Notes: generated from the letters alone by a model not told the origin. Counted from the first letter of the stretch, positions 27,201-35,391 are shown. The stretch: DNA of 64,000 bases from Pseudorhodoplanes sp. (GCA_019187085.1 JABARS010000003.1:163326-227325); one strand, 5' to 3'. Numbers and translations are program-made.

Positions 27201-27692
27201 TCCCTGCGCTTCCTTGAACCAAAAGACTTGCGCTAACGTGATTTCCTGATCGAACCCCTCATTGCGGAAGCGACCCAGGATGACGGAATAGGTATTGTGA
27301 TCGCGCAGCGGCACCGGACGAGCCGAGAGACCCACGTCCCCTCTCTCGGATTTGTAGTACCCGAGAACGTAAGAGCGTAGGTCCCGTTCGCGCGCCTCCG
27401 CCCCGGCCGCCTTGTTGTAATTTATGGTCTGCCAAGGGGCGAGCAGCGTCGTTATTGCATCGACGAGTGTGGACTTGCCTGATCCAATGTCGCCGGTCAG
27501 TAGAGTATTGTCGCCGCGAAGATCGAGGCCCCACACACGGCCATGGAAAGTGCCCCAGTTATAGAATTCGCAACGATGCAGACGCATTCCAGCGCGCTCT
27601 GCCGCGACGGGCAAATTGTTGTATCCCGTTTGAATTGATGGGCTAATTTGGTCCATGGGCCGATGACCGTTCGCGCTCTTGCGCAGCATCAT
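24276..27692 (-). CDS. jetC: Wadjet protein JetC (MukB-like SMC ATPase)
   Basis: A 1138-residue SMC-like ATPase. Walker A GDIGSGKST is at residues 67-75. Long coiled coils with Arg/Glu/Lys-rich heptads occupy roughly 270-480 and 650-960 around a hinge-like section (near 500-620). The C-terminal head has signature GKSGGQKEKLAY and Walker B FVLIDEAFGRG. It pairs with JetA (kleisin) and JetB (kite) to extrude DNA loops. Start 27692 overlaps jetB by 50 bases; ATG 27656 is equally possible and would shorten the overlap. No disruption is seen over the whole length. Confidence 0.93.
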   Translation of the reverse strand: MMLRKSANGHRPMDQISPSIQTGYNNLPVAAERAGMRLHRCEFYNWGTFHGRVWGLDLRGDNTLLTGDIGSGKSTLVDAITTLLAPWQTINYNKAAGAEARERDLRSYVLGYYKSERGDVGLSARPVPLRDHNTYSVILGRFRNEGFDQEITLAQVFWFKEAQGQPARFFVVADHTLGISEHFKPGPDINGLKKRLRSMPGIEVYDTFPPYGADFRRRFGIETVQALDLFQQTVSMKSVGNLTDFVRQHMLEAFSVEKRIEALMSHFDNLNRAHEAVLKAKAQIERLMPIVADCGQYASLSVEAESLRGCRDSLRPFFGSLKSDLLEQRLTSLGSELARVSSRLSILQDKLKSQDRRRDDIKQSISENGGDRLENLKKEISDKQAIKDGCSKRALQYDNLARTIGLPPATDGDIFLANARALQALRDKVSSDKTDLQNDITEETVTFRDLKRQHDEITNEIESLRTRRSNIPANMLAIRDSLCRALRLHEADLPFAGELIEVQEEERAWEGAAERLLRGYALSLLVPDERYGRVAEWVDRTQLGGRLVYFRVRERRPGARPELHPLSLVRKLTIKPDSPFYAWLEGDLARRFDYACCEMLDQFRREDRAITRAGQFKIGGERHEKDDRHRLDDRTRFVLGWSNEAKIAALAEQGRVLETRIAASGKKIAQLQVRQSGLEDQSGTLQKLSLFEDFRDLDWRPLATEIDKLEREKHEIEEGSDILRTLQQQLTDIEAEIEKARSAEKKAEEDRATLEERQRRAREQLTACQEQIQGLAEDVRKNFFPRLESICGQFDRPLTIENCDSRQQDLREQLQRQIDNEIAKMSRLRDKIVAAMTAYKDAYPLETREADASLDAAPEYSKMLDELRSDGLPKFENRFKELLNENTIREIANFQSQLNLERESIRERIDKINHSLHEIDYNQGRYISLEAEQNVDQEIRDFQRDLRACTEGALTGSEDSEYSEAKFLEVKRIIERFHGREGTAEIDKRWTQKVTDVRHWFTFSASERWREDDQEHEHYTDSAGKSGGQKEKLAYTVLAAGLAYQFGLEWGETRSRSFHFVLIDEAFGRGSDESTRYALDLFKRLSLQLLIVTPLQKIHVIEPYVAAVGFVHNEDGRRSMLRNLTIEEYRRERMLRAV

Positions 27693-28257
27693 AGGTTCGG
27701 TACTCGGCCAAACGCTGGTCGAAATCCGCGAGCCACTGCCCGTCTACAAATGCCTTGAGGATTCGCCGCACCTCGAAAAGATCGTCGGTGCCGCGCAGGC
27801 GACGAAGAAAGCCCATCTCGATAGTGCGGTTGATGTGCGTATCAACTCGCTCCATCAATCGCGCTTGATTGGCTGTGTCTGGCAGGAACAGCCTGATCAT
27901 CTCAACAATGGCGTCTCGCGTCAGGACAAGTCGTGACTCGCCACTGATCGCATCAAATTCGGCGAGTTTTTTCCGCAACAGTACCAGCAACAAACTGACC
28001 TGGTAGCCAAGTCGGTGCCGGGGCACCAAGCGCGGCAATTCCGCACCATCAATTTGCATAGTGTGTTGTCGGAGATAGGCGTACCCTTCCGCCTCATCGA
28101 GGATCAGCTCTAGGCCCAAAACGTCGACGTAGTCGCGAATCCGAGCCTGAAGATTGAGTAGGGACTGCCACACTAAAGGATCGTTTTCGCGATCCACGAT
28201 GCCCTTCATCAGGGAGATCAGCACTGTCGACAGAGAATTGGAAACAGAGTTGGTCAC
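27643..28257 (-). CDS. jetB: Wadjet protein JetB (DUF4194, MukE-like)
   Basis: A 204-residue DUF4194 protein, the kite subunit of Wadjet. Typical segments are DYVDVLGLELILDEAEGYAYLR near residue 40, VPRHRLGYQVSLLLVLLRKKL near 78 and a C-terminal winged-helix pattern with IEMGFLRRLRG. It overlaps jetA by 4 bases and jetC by up to 50 bases, showing a compact co-translated operon. Confidence 0.9.
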   Translation of the reverse strand: MTNSVSNSLSTVLISLMKGIVDRENDPLVWQSLLNLQARIRDYVDVLGLELILDEAEGYAYLRQHTMQIDGAELPRLVPRHRLGYQVSLLLVLLRKKLAEFDAISGESRLVLTRDAIVEMIRLFLPDTANQARLMERVDTHINRTIEMGFLRRLRGTDDLFEVRRILKAFVDGQWLADFDQRLAEYRTYDAAQERERSSAHGPN

Positions 28258-29729
28258 GATAGCCTCTCCGGATGGACCGGTGGGCGCGCCGGACGGCAGA
28301 AGATTACGAGGGGCAGAGTGGCTTGACGCGCCCTTCCAGCCGAATCAGTCCATGTCAACGCTTGCCGCTGCGCATCATCAATAACTGCCGCGTTGTCGTC
28401 CGAAGCAAGGCTGAAGTATGCTACCAATTCTGCCAACCCCTGCTCTAGCGGATGGCGATGCACGATTTCGGCCAAAGAAATCTGCGACCGTGTTTGTAAC
28501 GCTTGACGGATTCGACCGGCCAGGATGTCCTTATCCACGTAAATTTGCTCGAACAGGGCGGCCGACGGAATCGGATCAGTATTTTCGGTTGGGCTTTCGT
28601 CGATATGCACTTCTAGTGGCGGACTAAAGAGGGGGCGATCTAGGGTCAGGACCACATCCGGCGCGAGTTCATCTATTTCCATGAAAATGCCTTCGGGCAT
28701 GTCGTCACGGAGCGCGAGAGCGGTTTGCTCGATGTTGCGGATCAGTTGCATGATCCGACGATTTTCCAACCACGCCTTATCGTCGAGATAGCGCCGCAAC
28801 TGTTCTGAAAGCCGCGCCACGGTCCGTTGCGCCATCTCGCCGGCCTGAACCCAGTCGTAATGAGTGCGCAGAAACCTCCGGTCTGGATTGAGCGCCTGAA
28901 CTGGTTCAAGTTCAAATACCTTCGCAAGCAGCGACGATAGCTCCTCTTGCCGAGCAGGAGTCATCAGGAAATCCCAGAATGTGCGAAAGCTATTACCTTG
29001 GTCTGAGCCAACAATTGCATCTCGTTCGCCGAAAATCTCGGCTAATAGTTCTCCTTTTGACCCGTCCCAAGTTGCAATACGTTCGCGTACTTCGCGATCC
29101 AGATCACGGAAGTTCTGTTCGATTTCTCGAAAGTCAGAAAGAAGGCCGCGTGCAGTCGCCGCAATCTGCAAGAATCGCTCTTTGATGCGTGTAGCATCAA
29201 GCAAATACAGATGCCCCTCACGGATGCGACGCATCTCGCCTTCGATTTGTTCCTTGCGCCGCTCAAGTTCAGTAATGCGAGCCCATGGGTCCGTTTCAGT
29301 ACCTTCCGCAAGCTGGCGTAGAAGTTCGAACACCGTCATGAGACGGGATTCGGTTCCAATAAAACGCCGACTTCCCAAACTTATCAGCCATTCGATCGCT
29401 TTCTCTGTCGCTGGCGTGATGTCGAAATGTGGCTCGTCACTGTTGGGGACGTAGTATTTCCGTAGCCAGCCGTGCTCATCTGATGCCCAGCTGTCGAGGT
29501 ATGCCGTTGCTTGTCGTGGAAATAGGTCTTCGCTCAAAACTGACTTGAGGCCGTAGAGATAGTCGTCGAGTTTCGAGATTAGCTCCGCCTGTGGCAATGT
29601 CCGGACGTTAGGAACAATAAACGTGGCATGCAGAAAGCTCACAATGAGCGGAGCGTGATCAGCAAGCAGCAAGCGCCAAGCCGGGTGTTTCCGCCGGAGG
29701 CCGTCGACCGTTTGGTAATCCATTTCCAT
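28254..29729 (-). CDS. jetA: Wadjet protein JetA (DUF3375, kleisin-like)
   Basis: A 491-residue DUF3375 protein, the MukF-like kleisin of type I Wadjet. The N-terminus GLRRKHPAWRLLLADHAPLI and LPQAELISKLDDYLYGL are characteristic. A helical middle region and a C-terminal segment near HPLEQGLAELVAYFSL follow. It is first in the jetABCD operon, with 454 non-coding bases upstream that should hold the promoter. ATG 29729 or the in-frame ATG at 29723 are possible starts; neither has a strong ribosome site. Confidence 0.92.
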   Translation of the reverse strand: MEMDYQTVDGLRRKHPAWRLLLADHAPLIVSFLHATFIVPNVRTLPQAELISKLDDYLYGLKSVLSEDLFPRQATAYLDSWASDEHGWLRKYYVPNSDEPHFDITPATEKAIEWLISLGSRRFIGTESRLMTVFELLRQLAEGTETDPWARITELERRKEQIEGEMRRIREGHLYLLDATRIKERFLQIAATARGLLSDFREIEQNFRDLDREVRERIATWDGSKGELLAEIFGERDAIVGSDQGNSFRTFWDFLMTPARQEELSSLLAKVFELEPVQALNPDRRFLRTHYDWVQAGEMAQRTVARLSEQLRRYLDDKAWLENRRIMQLIRNIEQTALALRDDMPEGIFMEIDELAPDVVLTLDRPLFSPPLEVHIDESPTENTDPIPSAALFEQIYVDKDILAGRIRQALQTRSQISLAEIVHRHPLEQGLAELVAYFSLASDDNAAVIDDAQRQALTWTDSAGRARQATLPLVIFCRPARPPVHPERLS

Positions 29730-30183
29730 GATCGCACACGCGGGGCTGGAATGGCTTGTCGAGATCTTGATCCCGGCTTTAATATTCCAATTGTGTGGCC
29801 TGAAAGGGCGTTCGATAATCCAAATTTACAGTCCGTCCGTCATAACGAAAGTTGTCCACACGCATTGGGAATGCTCCAATCAATGCGTCGGCACTGACAG
29901 CCGCATTGGTCGCAGAAGCCTTGAACTGCAAGCATTTCCAGAGGCGGGCTGTGCTCCTGGCCGACATTCCACACGCCGTTCTATGTTTGTTCTTAATCCA
30001 AAATCAGGGATGGGTCAATGAATCTGGCTCTGGATAGCGAATGGCACCTAGGAATATATACTGTGCATTAAAGAGATGTTAGATCATTCCATAATGGACA
30101 TTACGCGCCGCATCCCGGGACGCTCGGTTGAGCTAGCCACAAAGAAATTCAGAAATGGATCGCCGCGGAAGGTACGAGTAGCT
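29730..30183. other. Non-coding stretch upstream of jetA
   Basis: This stretch separates the Wadjet operon from the recombinase gene. A 62-residue open frame exists on the minus strand (29779-29967, start MSARSTARLW); it has no strong ribosome site and no family I recognise, so I do not call it a gene. The segment should contain the jetA promoter, and an inverted repeat lies at 29861-29887. Confidence 0.5.
29861..29887. promoter_or_regulatory. Inverted repeat upstream of jetA
   Basis: CGCATTG and CAATGCG (7 bp, perfect) flank a 13-base core; inside, ATTGG and CCAAT also pair. It lies about 130 bases before the jetA start and could be an operator for the Wadjet operon. No regulator can be assigned. 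Confidence 0.3.
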
Positions 30184-31782
30184 CTACCTTGCTCGATCCA
30201 CGCTTTCCTGTTGTTCGGACCACGAGAGCAGTGCCGCATCGTGCAGCATCGCCAGGGTCATGGAAGGCGGCTGCTCCCCACGCAATATCATGGAGGTCAT
30301 CTGCGGCGACAAGAACGCGAGGCGAATTGCCTGGCGTATGACTTTCGGATGGATATCGTTCTTGATGGCTAATGCCTCGACCGATGCGTACGTCCCATCG
30401 GACAGCTGCCGTATCCAGGCGTGTGCACGGGCGATGGCCTGCACAAGAACTGGATCTGGCTTGGAGCCGCTGCTGGTCGCCCGCTCATCGATCTCGACAA
30501 GCGGGCGCTTGTGAGTTGGCGACCATGGAACGAGAACGTGGCTCGGTATCGAATCATTGGGTGTATCGGAGAATTCGTTTTCGTTAGGACTGTCCGCATT
30601 CGTTGGACGCGTAAATTCAATCTTCAGGCGATCCTTTGAAACGACCACTCGTGCGATATGATTCTGAACGAGTGCTCGGTCATCCAGATCGGCGGCATGG
30701 TTCGGTACATGGTTTTTCGCGACCCTGATCACCGCTGCCTCCAATTCTGGCGCGGAGATTCGGCCAATTGAGCCTACCTCATTGTTGCCCCTCCGGACCA
30801 AGGCCGAGCTGACATAGAAGTGGTATCGAATGCTGCGCTTGGTAGAGAAGCTCGGGCTCATACGATTGTCGCGGTCATCGAACAGGCGACCTGTTAGTAG
30901 GGCGCCATTCGCCGCACGCTTGAACTTGCGTGCGACTCGATTTGAATCCAGCCGCTGCTGCACCTGCTCGAAGAGTTCGCGGCCGACGATAGGTTCATGC
31001 TCCCCGGGAAACCACTGACCGCCGTAGCCGGCCTCTCCAATATAGATGCGGTTGCTGAGGAGATGGGCGAGGGGACCGTAGGTCAACGGCACGCCGCCGC
31101 GATTTCGCCCTTTTGAGATCACTCGCGGCTTGGAATGAATCTTCTTGGCTCTCAGGTTCTCCTCCAGCAACTTAATCGTTCCAAGTTCTAGATAGCGCTG
31201 GAAGATGTAGTGAACGTTCTTTGCCTCAGCGGGATTGACGACGAGTTTCTTGTCCTTGGCATCGTAGCCCATTGGCACGCTGCCGCCCGTCCATTTGCCT
31301 TTGCGGCGGGACGCCGCAATCTTGTCCCGCACGCGCTCGGACGACAGCTCACGTTCGAACTGCGCGAATGAGAGTAGAATGTTCAAGGTGAGCCGCCCCA
31401 TCGACGTGGTCGTATTGAACTGCTGGGTGATGGCGACGAAGGAGATCGATTTGGCATCGAGGACTTCAACGAGCTTGGCAAAGTCGGCGAGTGAGCGCGT
31501 CAGTCGATCGATCTTGTAGACGACGATGATGTCGACTTTGCCTTTGTCGATGTCGTTGAGGAGGCGCTGCAGGGCCGGGCGATCGAGACTGCCGCCGGAA
31601 TAGGCCGCATCATCGTAGCGGGTCGGTAAAGCCGTCCAGCCCTCATGCGCCTGGGATTTGACGTAGGCCTCGCAAGCCTCTCGCTGGGCATCGAGCGAGG
31701 TGAACTCCAACTCCAACCCGTGCTCGGTGGACTTGCGGGTATAGATCGCGCAGCGGACTTGCTTGTCCGGACGGCCTTTCAT
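30184..31782 (-). CDS. Large serine recombinase
   Basis: A 532-residue large serine recombinase. The catalytic N-terminal domain starts CAIYTRKSTEHGLELEFTSLD, where the Ser in TRKS is the likely nucleophile, and includes YKIDRLTRSLADFAKL with conserved Arg/Asp. It is followed by the recombinase domain (VPMGYDAKDKKLVVNPAEA) and a zinc-ribbon/coiled-coil part. The C-terminal region carries a short helical extension. The start overlaps the DUF2924 stop as ATGA. These enzymes move genomic islands and prophages; it probably mobilised this accessory segment (inference). Confidence 0.92.
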   Translation of the reverse strand: MKGRPDKQVRCAIYTRKSTEHGLELEFTSLDAQREACEAYVKSQAHEGWTALPTRYDDAAYSGGSLDRPALQRLLNDIDKGKVDIIVVYKIDRLTRSLADFAKLVEVLDAKSISFVAITQQFNTTTSMGRLTLNILLSFAQFERELSSERVRDKIAASRRKGKWTGGSVPMGYDAKDKKLVVNPAEAKNVHYIFQRYLELGTIKLLEENLRAKKIHSKPRVISKGRNRGGVPLTYGPLAHLLSNRIYIGEAGYGGQWFPGEHEPIVGRELFEQVQQRLDSNRVARKFKRAANGALLTGRLFDDRDNRMSPSFSTKRSIRYHFYVSSALVRRGNNEVGSIGRISAPELEAAVIRVAKNHVPNHAADLDDRALVQNHIARVVVSKDRLKIEFTRPTNADSPNENEFSDTPNDSIPSHVLVPWSPTHKRPLVEIDERATSSGSKPDPVLVQAIARAHAWIRQLSDGTYASVEALAIKNDIHPKVIRQAIRLAFLSPQMTSMILRGEQPPSMTLAMLHDAALLSWSEQQESVDRAR

Positions 31783-32351
31783 GAAGCCGCCTCCGTATCT
31801 GCGCCTGCCTTGGCAACAAGGTCCTTTCTCGGCCGCCCGCGAGGCCGGCCGGGTATCCCCGCGCGAACGCTTTCACTCTCATGGGCTGTGGGACCCGCCT
31901 TGGTGGATGGCCGCAGGCCAAAGAAACGAGGACCGTTCCATTTGGTGCCGGTGATCAGGTAGGCGATTTCCGACAGGCTGGAATAGGTTTCCCCCTCGTA
32001 CAGGAAACGGTCATCGACCACGGTGACGCGGACGATTTTTCCCTTCCATTCCCGGATCAGAACCGCGCCGGACTTGATCCGACGCGGCAGTTCGATCCGG
32101 GATGATGGCCGCCGGCTGATTTGCCGGACGGCATCGGCAAGCTCGCGCTTCAGGCGTGCTGACAGCCCGCCATATGCGAGCTCTTGAACGCGGTAGGCTA
32201 GGCTTCGCCTCAACAAGTCCGGGCCAAACGCCTTGGGCGGTTCGGATTTGAATTGCTCCCGCCATAGCAGTCGCAGATCGTGTTTGTTCATGGTGCCGAT
32301 GCGTTTGACCTGCTCCTCGACCGCGGCGGGATCAACAGATCGCCGACCCAT
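31779..32351 (-). CDS. DUF2924 domain protein
   Basis: A 190-residue DUF2924 protein (MNKHDLRLLWREQFKSEPPK near the start, LIREWKGKIVRVTVVDDRF near residue 98, YSSLSEIAYLITGTKWNGPRF near 122). The basic C-terminus (GIPGRPRGRPRKD) contains an AT-hook-like RGRPRK, which suggests DNA binding. The family is nearly always beside a large serine recombinase, where it is thought to be an accessory factor. ATGA coupling with the recombinase fits that. Exact function is unknown. Confidence 0.85.
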   Translation of the reverse strand: MGRRSVDPAAVEEQVKRIGTMNKHDLRLLWREQFKSEPPKAFGPDLLRRSLAYRVQELAYGGLSARLKRELADAVRQISRRPSSRIELPRRIKSGAVLIREWKGKIVRVTVVDDRFLYEGETYSSLSEIAYLITGTKWNGPRFFGLRPSTKAGPTAHESESVRAGIPGRPRGRPRKDLVAKAGADTEAAS

Positions 32352-32353
32352 CG

Positions 32354-32683
32354 CTACGCCCCTTGACGGTCAGCGGTTTCGGTCTTTGGGTTGGAGCGAT
32401 TGGTGGCGATCAGATAGATGCGCGAGCCATTGCTCTTCTCCGAGATAAGAGCGAGGCCGAGTTTCTTGCGGACGACGCCAGCGAAGAAACCGCGGACCGA
32501 ATGCTGTTGCCAGCCCGTGGCCTTCATGATGGCAGCAATGGTGGCGCCTTCGGGCCGGCTGAGCAGCGCGATCACCTTCGCTTGTTTGGAGGTGGCTTTT
32601 GACTTGCGGTTGGCTGTTTTTTTGGACCGGCGCTTGGCGCTGGTCGTCGACCTTGATTTCAGGATGTGTTTGCTCTTGGCCAT
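32354..32683 (-). CDS. DUF3489 domain protein
   Basis: A 109-residue basic protein. ATG 32683 has GAGGAG 7 bases upstream. The N-terminal third is very Lys/Arg/Ser-rich. The rest ([36 protein letters not shown]) is the DUF3489 winged-helix-like domain. It is the first gene of the DUF3489-DUF2924-recombinase operon, a trio conserved in Hyphomicrobiales. A DNA-binding role in control or directionality of recombination is likely but unproven. Confidence 0.85.
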   Translation of the reverse strand: MAKSKHILKSRSTTSAKRRSKKTANRKSKATSKQAKVIALLSRPEGATIAAIMKATGWQQHSVRGFFAGVVRKKLGLALISEKSNGSRIYLIATNRSNPKTETADRQGA

Positions 32684-32787
32684 CGTTGCGACTCCTCTGA
32701 TCGGTGGCGACGGCATGCGCCGTCACCACCGAATCCCCGCGGAGGCCCAAGGGCGCTGGCGGGGTCGAGAAATCGCTCGAAGGGCTT

Positions 32788-33009
32788 TCAGCTAGTCGAG
32801 AGGCGATTTATCAGGCTTGCGGCATCCAGCAGCCTGCCTGCTTCGTAGACCGGCTGCTCCAGGTCGAGCGCGATTTCAACCGCCTTGCCGGTATTGCCGG
32901 CCTCGGCGCAGGCTTCGGCGGCTTTAGCCACCTGCACCGCCTCATCAAGCCGCTTTCGCATCTCCTTGAGGAAGGCCTTTATGGCGAGTTCGGAAGCGGG
33001 CGCTTCCAT
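32788..33009 (-). CDS. Small helical protein, unknown
   Basis: A 73-residue protein. ATG 33009 is preceded by AGGGGG about 6 bases upstream, a good reason to trust it. It is almost wholly helical by residue pattern (FLKEMRKRLDEAVQVAKAAEACAEAGN, then EIALDLEQPVYEAGRLLDAA). No family is recognised. It lies about 100 bases upstream of the DUF3489 gene in the same direction and probably belongs to the recombinase module. Confidence 0.6.
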   Translation of the reverse strand: MEAPASELAIKAFLKEMRKRLDEAVQVAKAAEACAEAGNTGKAVEIALDLEQPVYEAGRLLDAASLINRLSTS

Positions 33010-33163
33010 CTGAATCCCCCTGGCGCGTGCTGCTACACATGCTTGCCTGGCTGGTGAAGTCGAGTGGAATGTGAGCAATCTTCTGGCTTTGTTACCGGCA
33101 AGCCGATAATCGGACGGTCAAATTAGCCGGCGATGGAGCCGAATGCCCGGCCACATCCAATAG

Positions 33164-33445
33164 CTAGCGGCTCGGACGGGACCGGCCTTTGCGGCGATGT
33201 CCGCCGTCGTCACCGGCCAGAAAGCGCGAATAAAGCCCAACCGGATCGGCGCCGATCGCCCGTGCGATCGTGGTGAACTCGATGATGTCGATGCGCCGCT
33301 CGCCGTTCTCGTATTTGGCGACGAAAGACTGTGGTCGGCCAAGCTTCTTGGCGAGCTGCTGCTGGGTCAGGCCGGCCTTGCGCCTGGCCTGGATCAAAAG
33401 CTCGAGAAAGCGCGCGTGTTCGGCTGATCGGAGGGTTTTTCGCAT
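33164..33445 (-). CDS. XRE-family HTH regulator
   Basis: A 93-residue Cro/CI-type regulator with the full HTH: LLIQARRKAGLTQQQLAKKL, then RPQSFVAKYENGERRIDIIEF. There is no extra sensing domain. It is upstream of the small protein and recombinase operon and could repress the island genes. The basic C-terminus (HRRKGRSRPSR) is short. Confidence 0.88.
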   Translation of the reverse strand: MRKTLRSAEHARFLELLIQARRKAGLTQQQLAKKLGRPQSFVAKYENGERRIDIIEFTTIARAIGADPVGLYSRFLAGDDGGHRRKGRSRPSR

Positions 33446-33548
33446 GCGCCGGTGAGGTCCGGATTCGGCGCATGGGAGAATGATCCCGGAATCGGATTAT
33501 CCCAGAAGTGGATATTTCCTGCAGGCGGAGCTATGACTATCGCGTTAT

Positions 33549-33568
33549 GAGCCGGCCTATGCCGGCTC
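33549..33568. promoter_or_regulatory. Perfect 8-bp hairpin
   Basis: GAGCCGGC-CTAT-GCCGGCTC is a perfect hairpin between the divergent XRE gene and the small open frame at 33593. No T run follows. It may be a terminator or an operator; nothing decides. Confidence 0.35.
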
Positions 33569-33592
33569 CGACCCGGCCGGGCAGAGAAGACG

Positions 33593-33841
33593 ATGTTGGG
33601 ATTGTTGGGATTTTGGCGCAGGCGCAAAGCCTACCGGCAGCAGGTGAGACGGAAGGTCGAGGGCCTCATCGACCGGTGTGGTGAGGCGGCCCATGAGGTT
33701 GCCCGGTCCCGCCGCATCGAAGCCCTCCAGCAGCGAAACGATCCCGAGCATCGGTTCTGGTGTGCTGTCGCCCATGAGATCGCCAAGCAAACGAACCGAG
33801 AAGTCGGCGTCGATACCGCCACGCGTTACCTGGAGAGATAA
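33593..33841 (+). CDS. Small basic protein, unknown
   Basis: An 82-residue open frame starting MLGLLGFWRRRKAYRQQVRRK, mostly helical and basic, with the segment DPEHRFWCAVAHEIAKQTNREVGVDT. It has no recognised family and only a weak ribosome site (AGAGAAGACG). It is the only plus-strand candidate in this part of the island and faces the methyltransferase gene. The residue pattern looks protein-like, but the call is tentative. Confidence 0.4.
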   Translation: MLGLLGFWRRRKAYRQQVRRKVEGLIDRCGEAAHEVARSRRIEALQQRNDPEHRFWCAVAHEIAKQTNREVGVDTATRYLER

Positions 33842-33873
33842 GAAGCGGGGGGTGGAGAGCAACGTAACTCCCG

Positions 33874-35106
33874 CTAGGCTTGCTTGGTTGATGTGCTGGA
33901 TTTTGTCGCGGTTGCTTTTTCTCTGCTTTTCTTCGCATCGTACAACCGCGCCCGCCGGCCGGTCCGCTCAGCCGCGAGCAGGGTGGTTCCCGACCCGCCA
34001 AAGGGATCAAGGATGAGGCTGCCGCGCCGGGAACAATCCTTGATGGCGTCCGCGACAAGTGCCGTCGGCTTTACAGTCGGATGCAACGCAAGCTCGTCGT
34101 TTCGGTCTTTTCTAAACGTGTTCACGCCCGCATAGTCCCAGACATTGGTGCGATAACGGCCATGCTTTCCGAGGCCAATGTTGTTGATGTGCGGCGCTTT
34201 GCCGGACTTGAACACAAAGACAAGCTCGTGCTTGGAGCGGTAGAACGAGCCCATGCCGCCATTGTCTTTGTTCCAGACGCAGAGGTTTTTGAGCTCGTCG
34301 TAAACGGCCAAACCCGCGCGCAGGATTTCGGGCATGTGGCGCCAGTCCATGCATATGAAGTGGATCGATCCGTTGGCGCTGGCATTTGCCATGTAGCGCA
34401 AGGCAGTCTCCAGGAAGGTAATGAACTGCGCCGCGGTCATTTCGCCCGAGGCCATGGCAAACTCGCGGTGTTTGATCGCGCCCAGCCCGCACACGTGTCC
34501 TTCGATCGGCACGTTATAGGGCGGGTCGGTGAAGACCATCTCGGCCTTTTCGTCGGCAAGGAGCGTCCGGTAGGCGGACAAGTCGAGCGCATTGCCGCAA
34601 AACAGGAGGTGCTCGCCCAGCCGCCAAAGATCGCCCGGGCGGCTGACCGCGGCGAGGGTGCGGTCGATTTGCGGGATCTCGTTCGCCTGATCGGCGTTCC
34701 CACCGAAATCAGTCCCGATGATCGCTTCGATTTCGGCGCTCTCGAAGCCGGTGATTTCCACGTCGAAGTCGAGGTCGAGCGCACCGAGTTCCTTCAACTC
34801 GGCCGCCAAGATCTCGAAATCCCAGCCTGCGTTGAGCGCGATCTTATTGTCGGCGAGTGCAAGCGCACGTTTCTGTGTCGGCGTCAGCTGCGCCAGGCGA
34901 ATCGTCGGGACGACGGCCTGGCCGAGCTGCCGTGCCGCTTGCAGCCGGCCATGGCCGGCAATGACGACGTCGTCCTCATCCACCAGTACAGGATTGGTGA
35001 AGCCAAATTCCGCAATGCTGGCGGCGATCTGCGCGATCTGCCGGTCGGAATGGCTGCGTGCGTTAGCCGTAGACCCCGAATCAATTCTGAAAAGAATGCT
35101 TTCCAT
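33874..35106 (-). CDS. ParB-domain / DNA methyltransferase fusion with altered C-terminus
   Basis: About 410 residues. The N-terminal ParB-like nuclease-type domain shows ARSHSDRQIAQIAASIAEFGF, DEDDVVIAGHGRLQAARQLG and LTPTQKRALALADNKIALNAGWD. The C-terminal N4/N6-methyltransferase has the catalytic TDPPYN near residue 193 and the SAM motif LDPFGGSGTTLLAAERTGR near 373. Family members normally continue into an ELDPxYVD segment; here the chain instead ends in a short Lys/Ser/Thr-rich tail after RRARLYDAKK. The start is uncertain: ATG 35106 is chosen, while ATG 35181 would add 25 residues unlike the family. No restriction enzyme gene is adjacent, so it is an orphan, phage- or island-type methylase. 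Confidence 0.82.
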   Translation of the reverse strand: MESILFRIDSGSTANARSHSDRQIAQIAASIAEFGFTNPVLVDEDDVVIAGHGRLQAARQLGQAVVPTIRLAQLTPTQKRALALADNKIALNAGWDFEILAAELKELGALDLDFDVEITGFESAEIEAIIGTDFGGNADQANEIPQIDRTLAAVSRPGDLWRLGEHLLFCGNALDLSAYRTLLADEKAEMVFTDPPYNVPIEGHVCGLGAIKHREFAMASGEMTAAQFITFLETALRYMANASANGSIHFICMDWRHMPEILRAGLAVYDELKNLCVWNKDNGGMGSFYRSKHELVFVFKSGKAPHINNIGLGKHGRYRTNVWDYAGVNTFRKDRNDELALHPTVKPTALVADAIKDCSRRGSLILDPFGGSGTTLLAAERTGRRARLYDAKKSREKATATKSSTSTKQA

Positions 35107-35201
35107 AAGCAGGGATGCCAACAATATTGAAAATCGATGTGCCGATGGCTCAAATTTGCAGAATGACAGGTTGCCGAACATAAGTAACGAAGTTGGCGGT
35201 C

Positions 35202-35221
35202 CCTCTCCCTGGAGGGAGAGG
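35202..35221. repeat. Perfect 8-bp hairpin (CCTCTCCC/GGGAGAGG)
   Basis: CCTCTCCC-TGGA-GGGAGAGG lies between the methyltransferase and the insertion sequence. Similar CCTCTCCC palindromes are common intergenic elements in related genomes (from memory). Confidence 0.35.
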
Positions 35222-35391
35222 AACCCCGAACTAACATTCTCTGTTTTGTGTGAATATTTTCAGATACTTACAAGAGCCCTTAGCTGAGCACTGCTTGATA
35301 TCATGAACTTGCGCGCATCCAGCAACCATACCCTGACGGGAGACAGTGCGGGAATGAGGTGGTCCCGGTTGTCTGAACAGATTTTCCGCGT

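Noticed and set aside
29779..29967. 62-codon minus-strand frame before jetA
   Set aside because: No ribosome site, no recognised family, and it lies in the likely promoter region of jetA.
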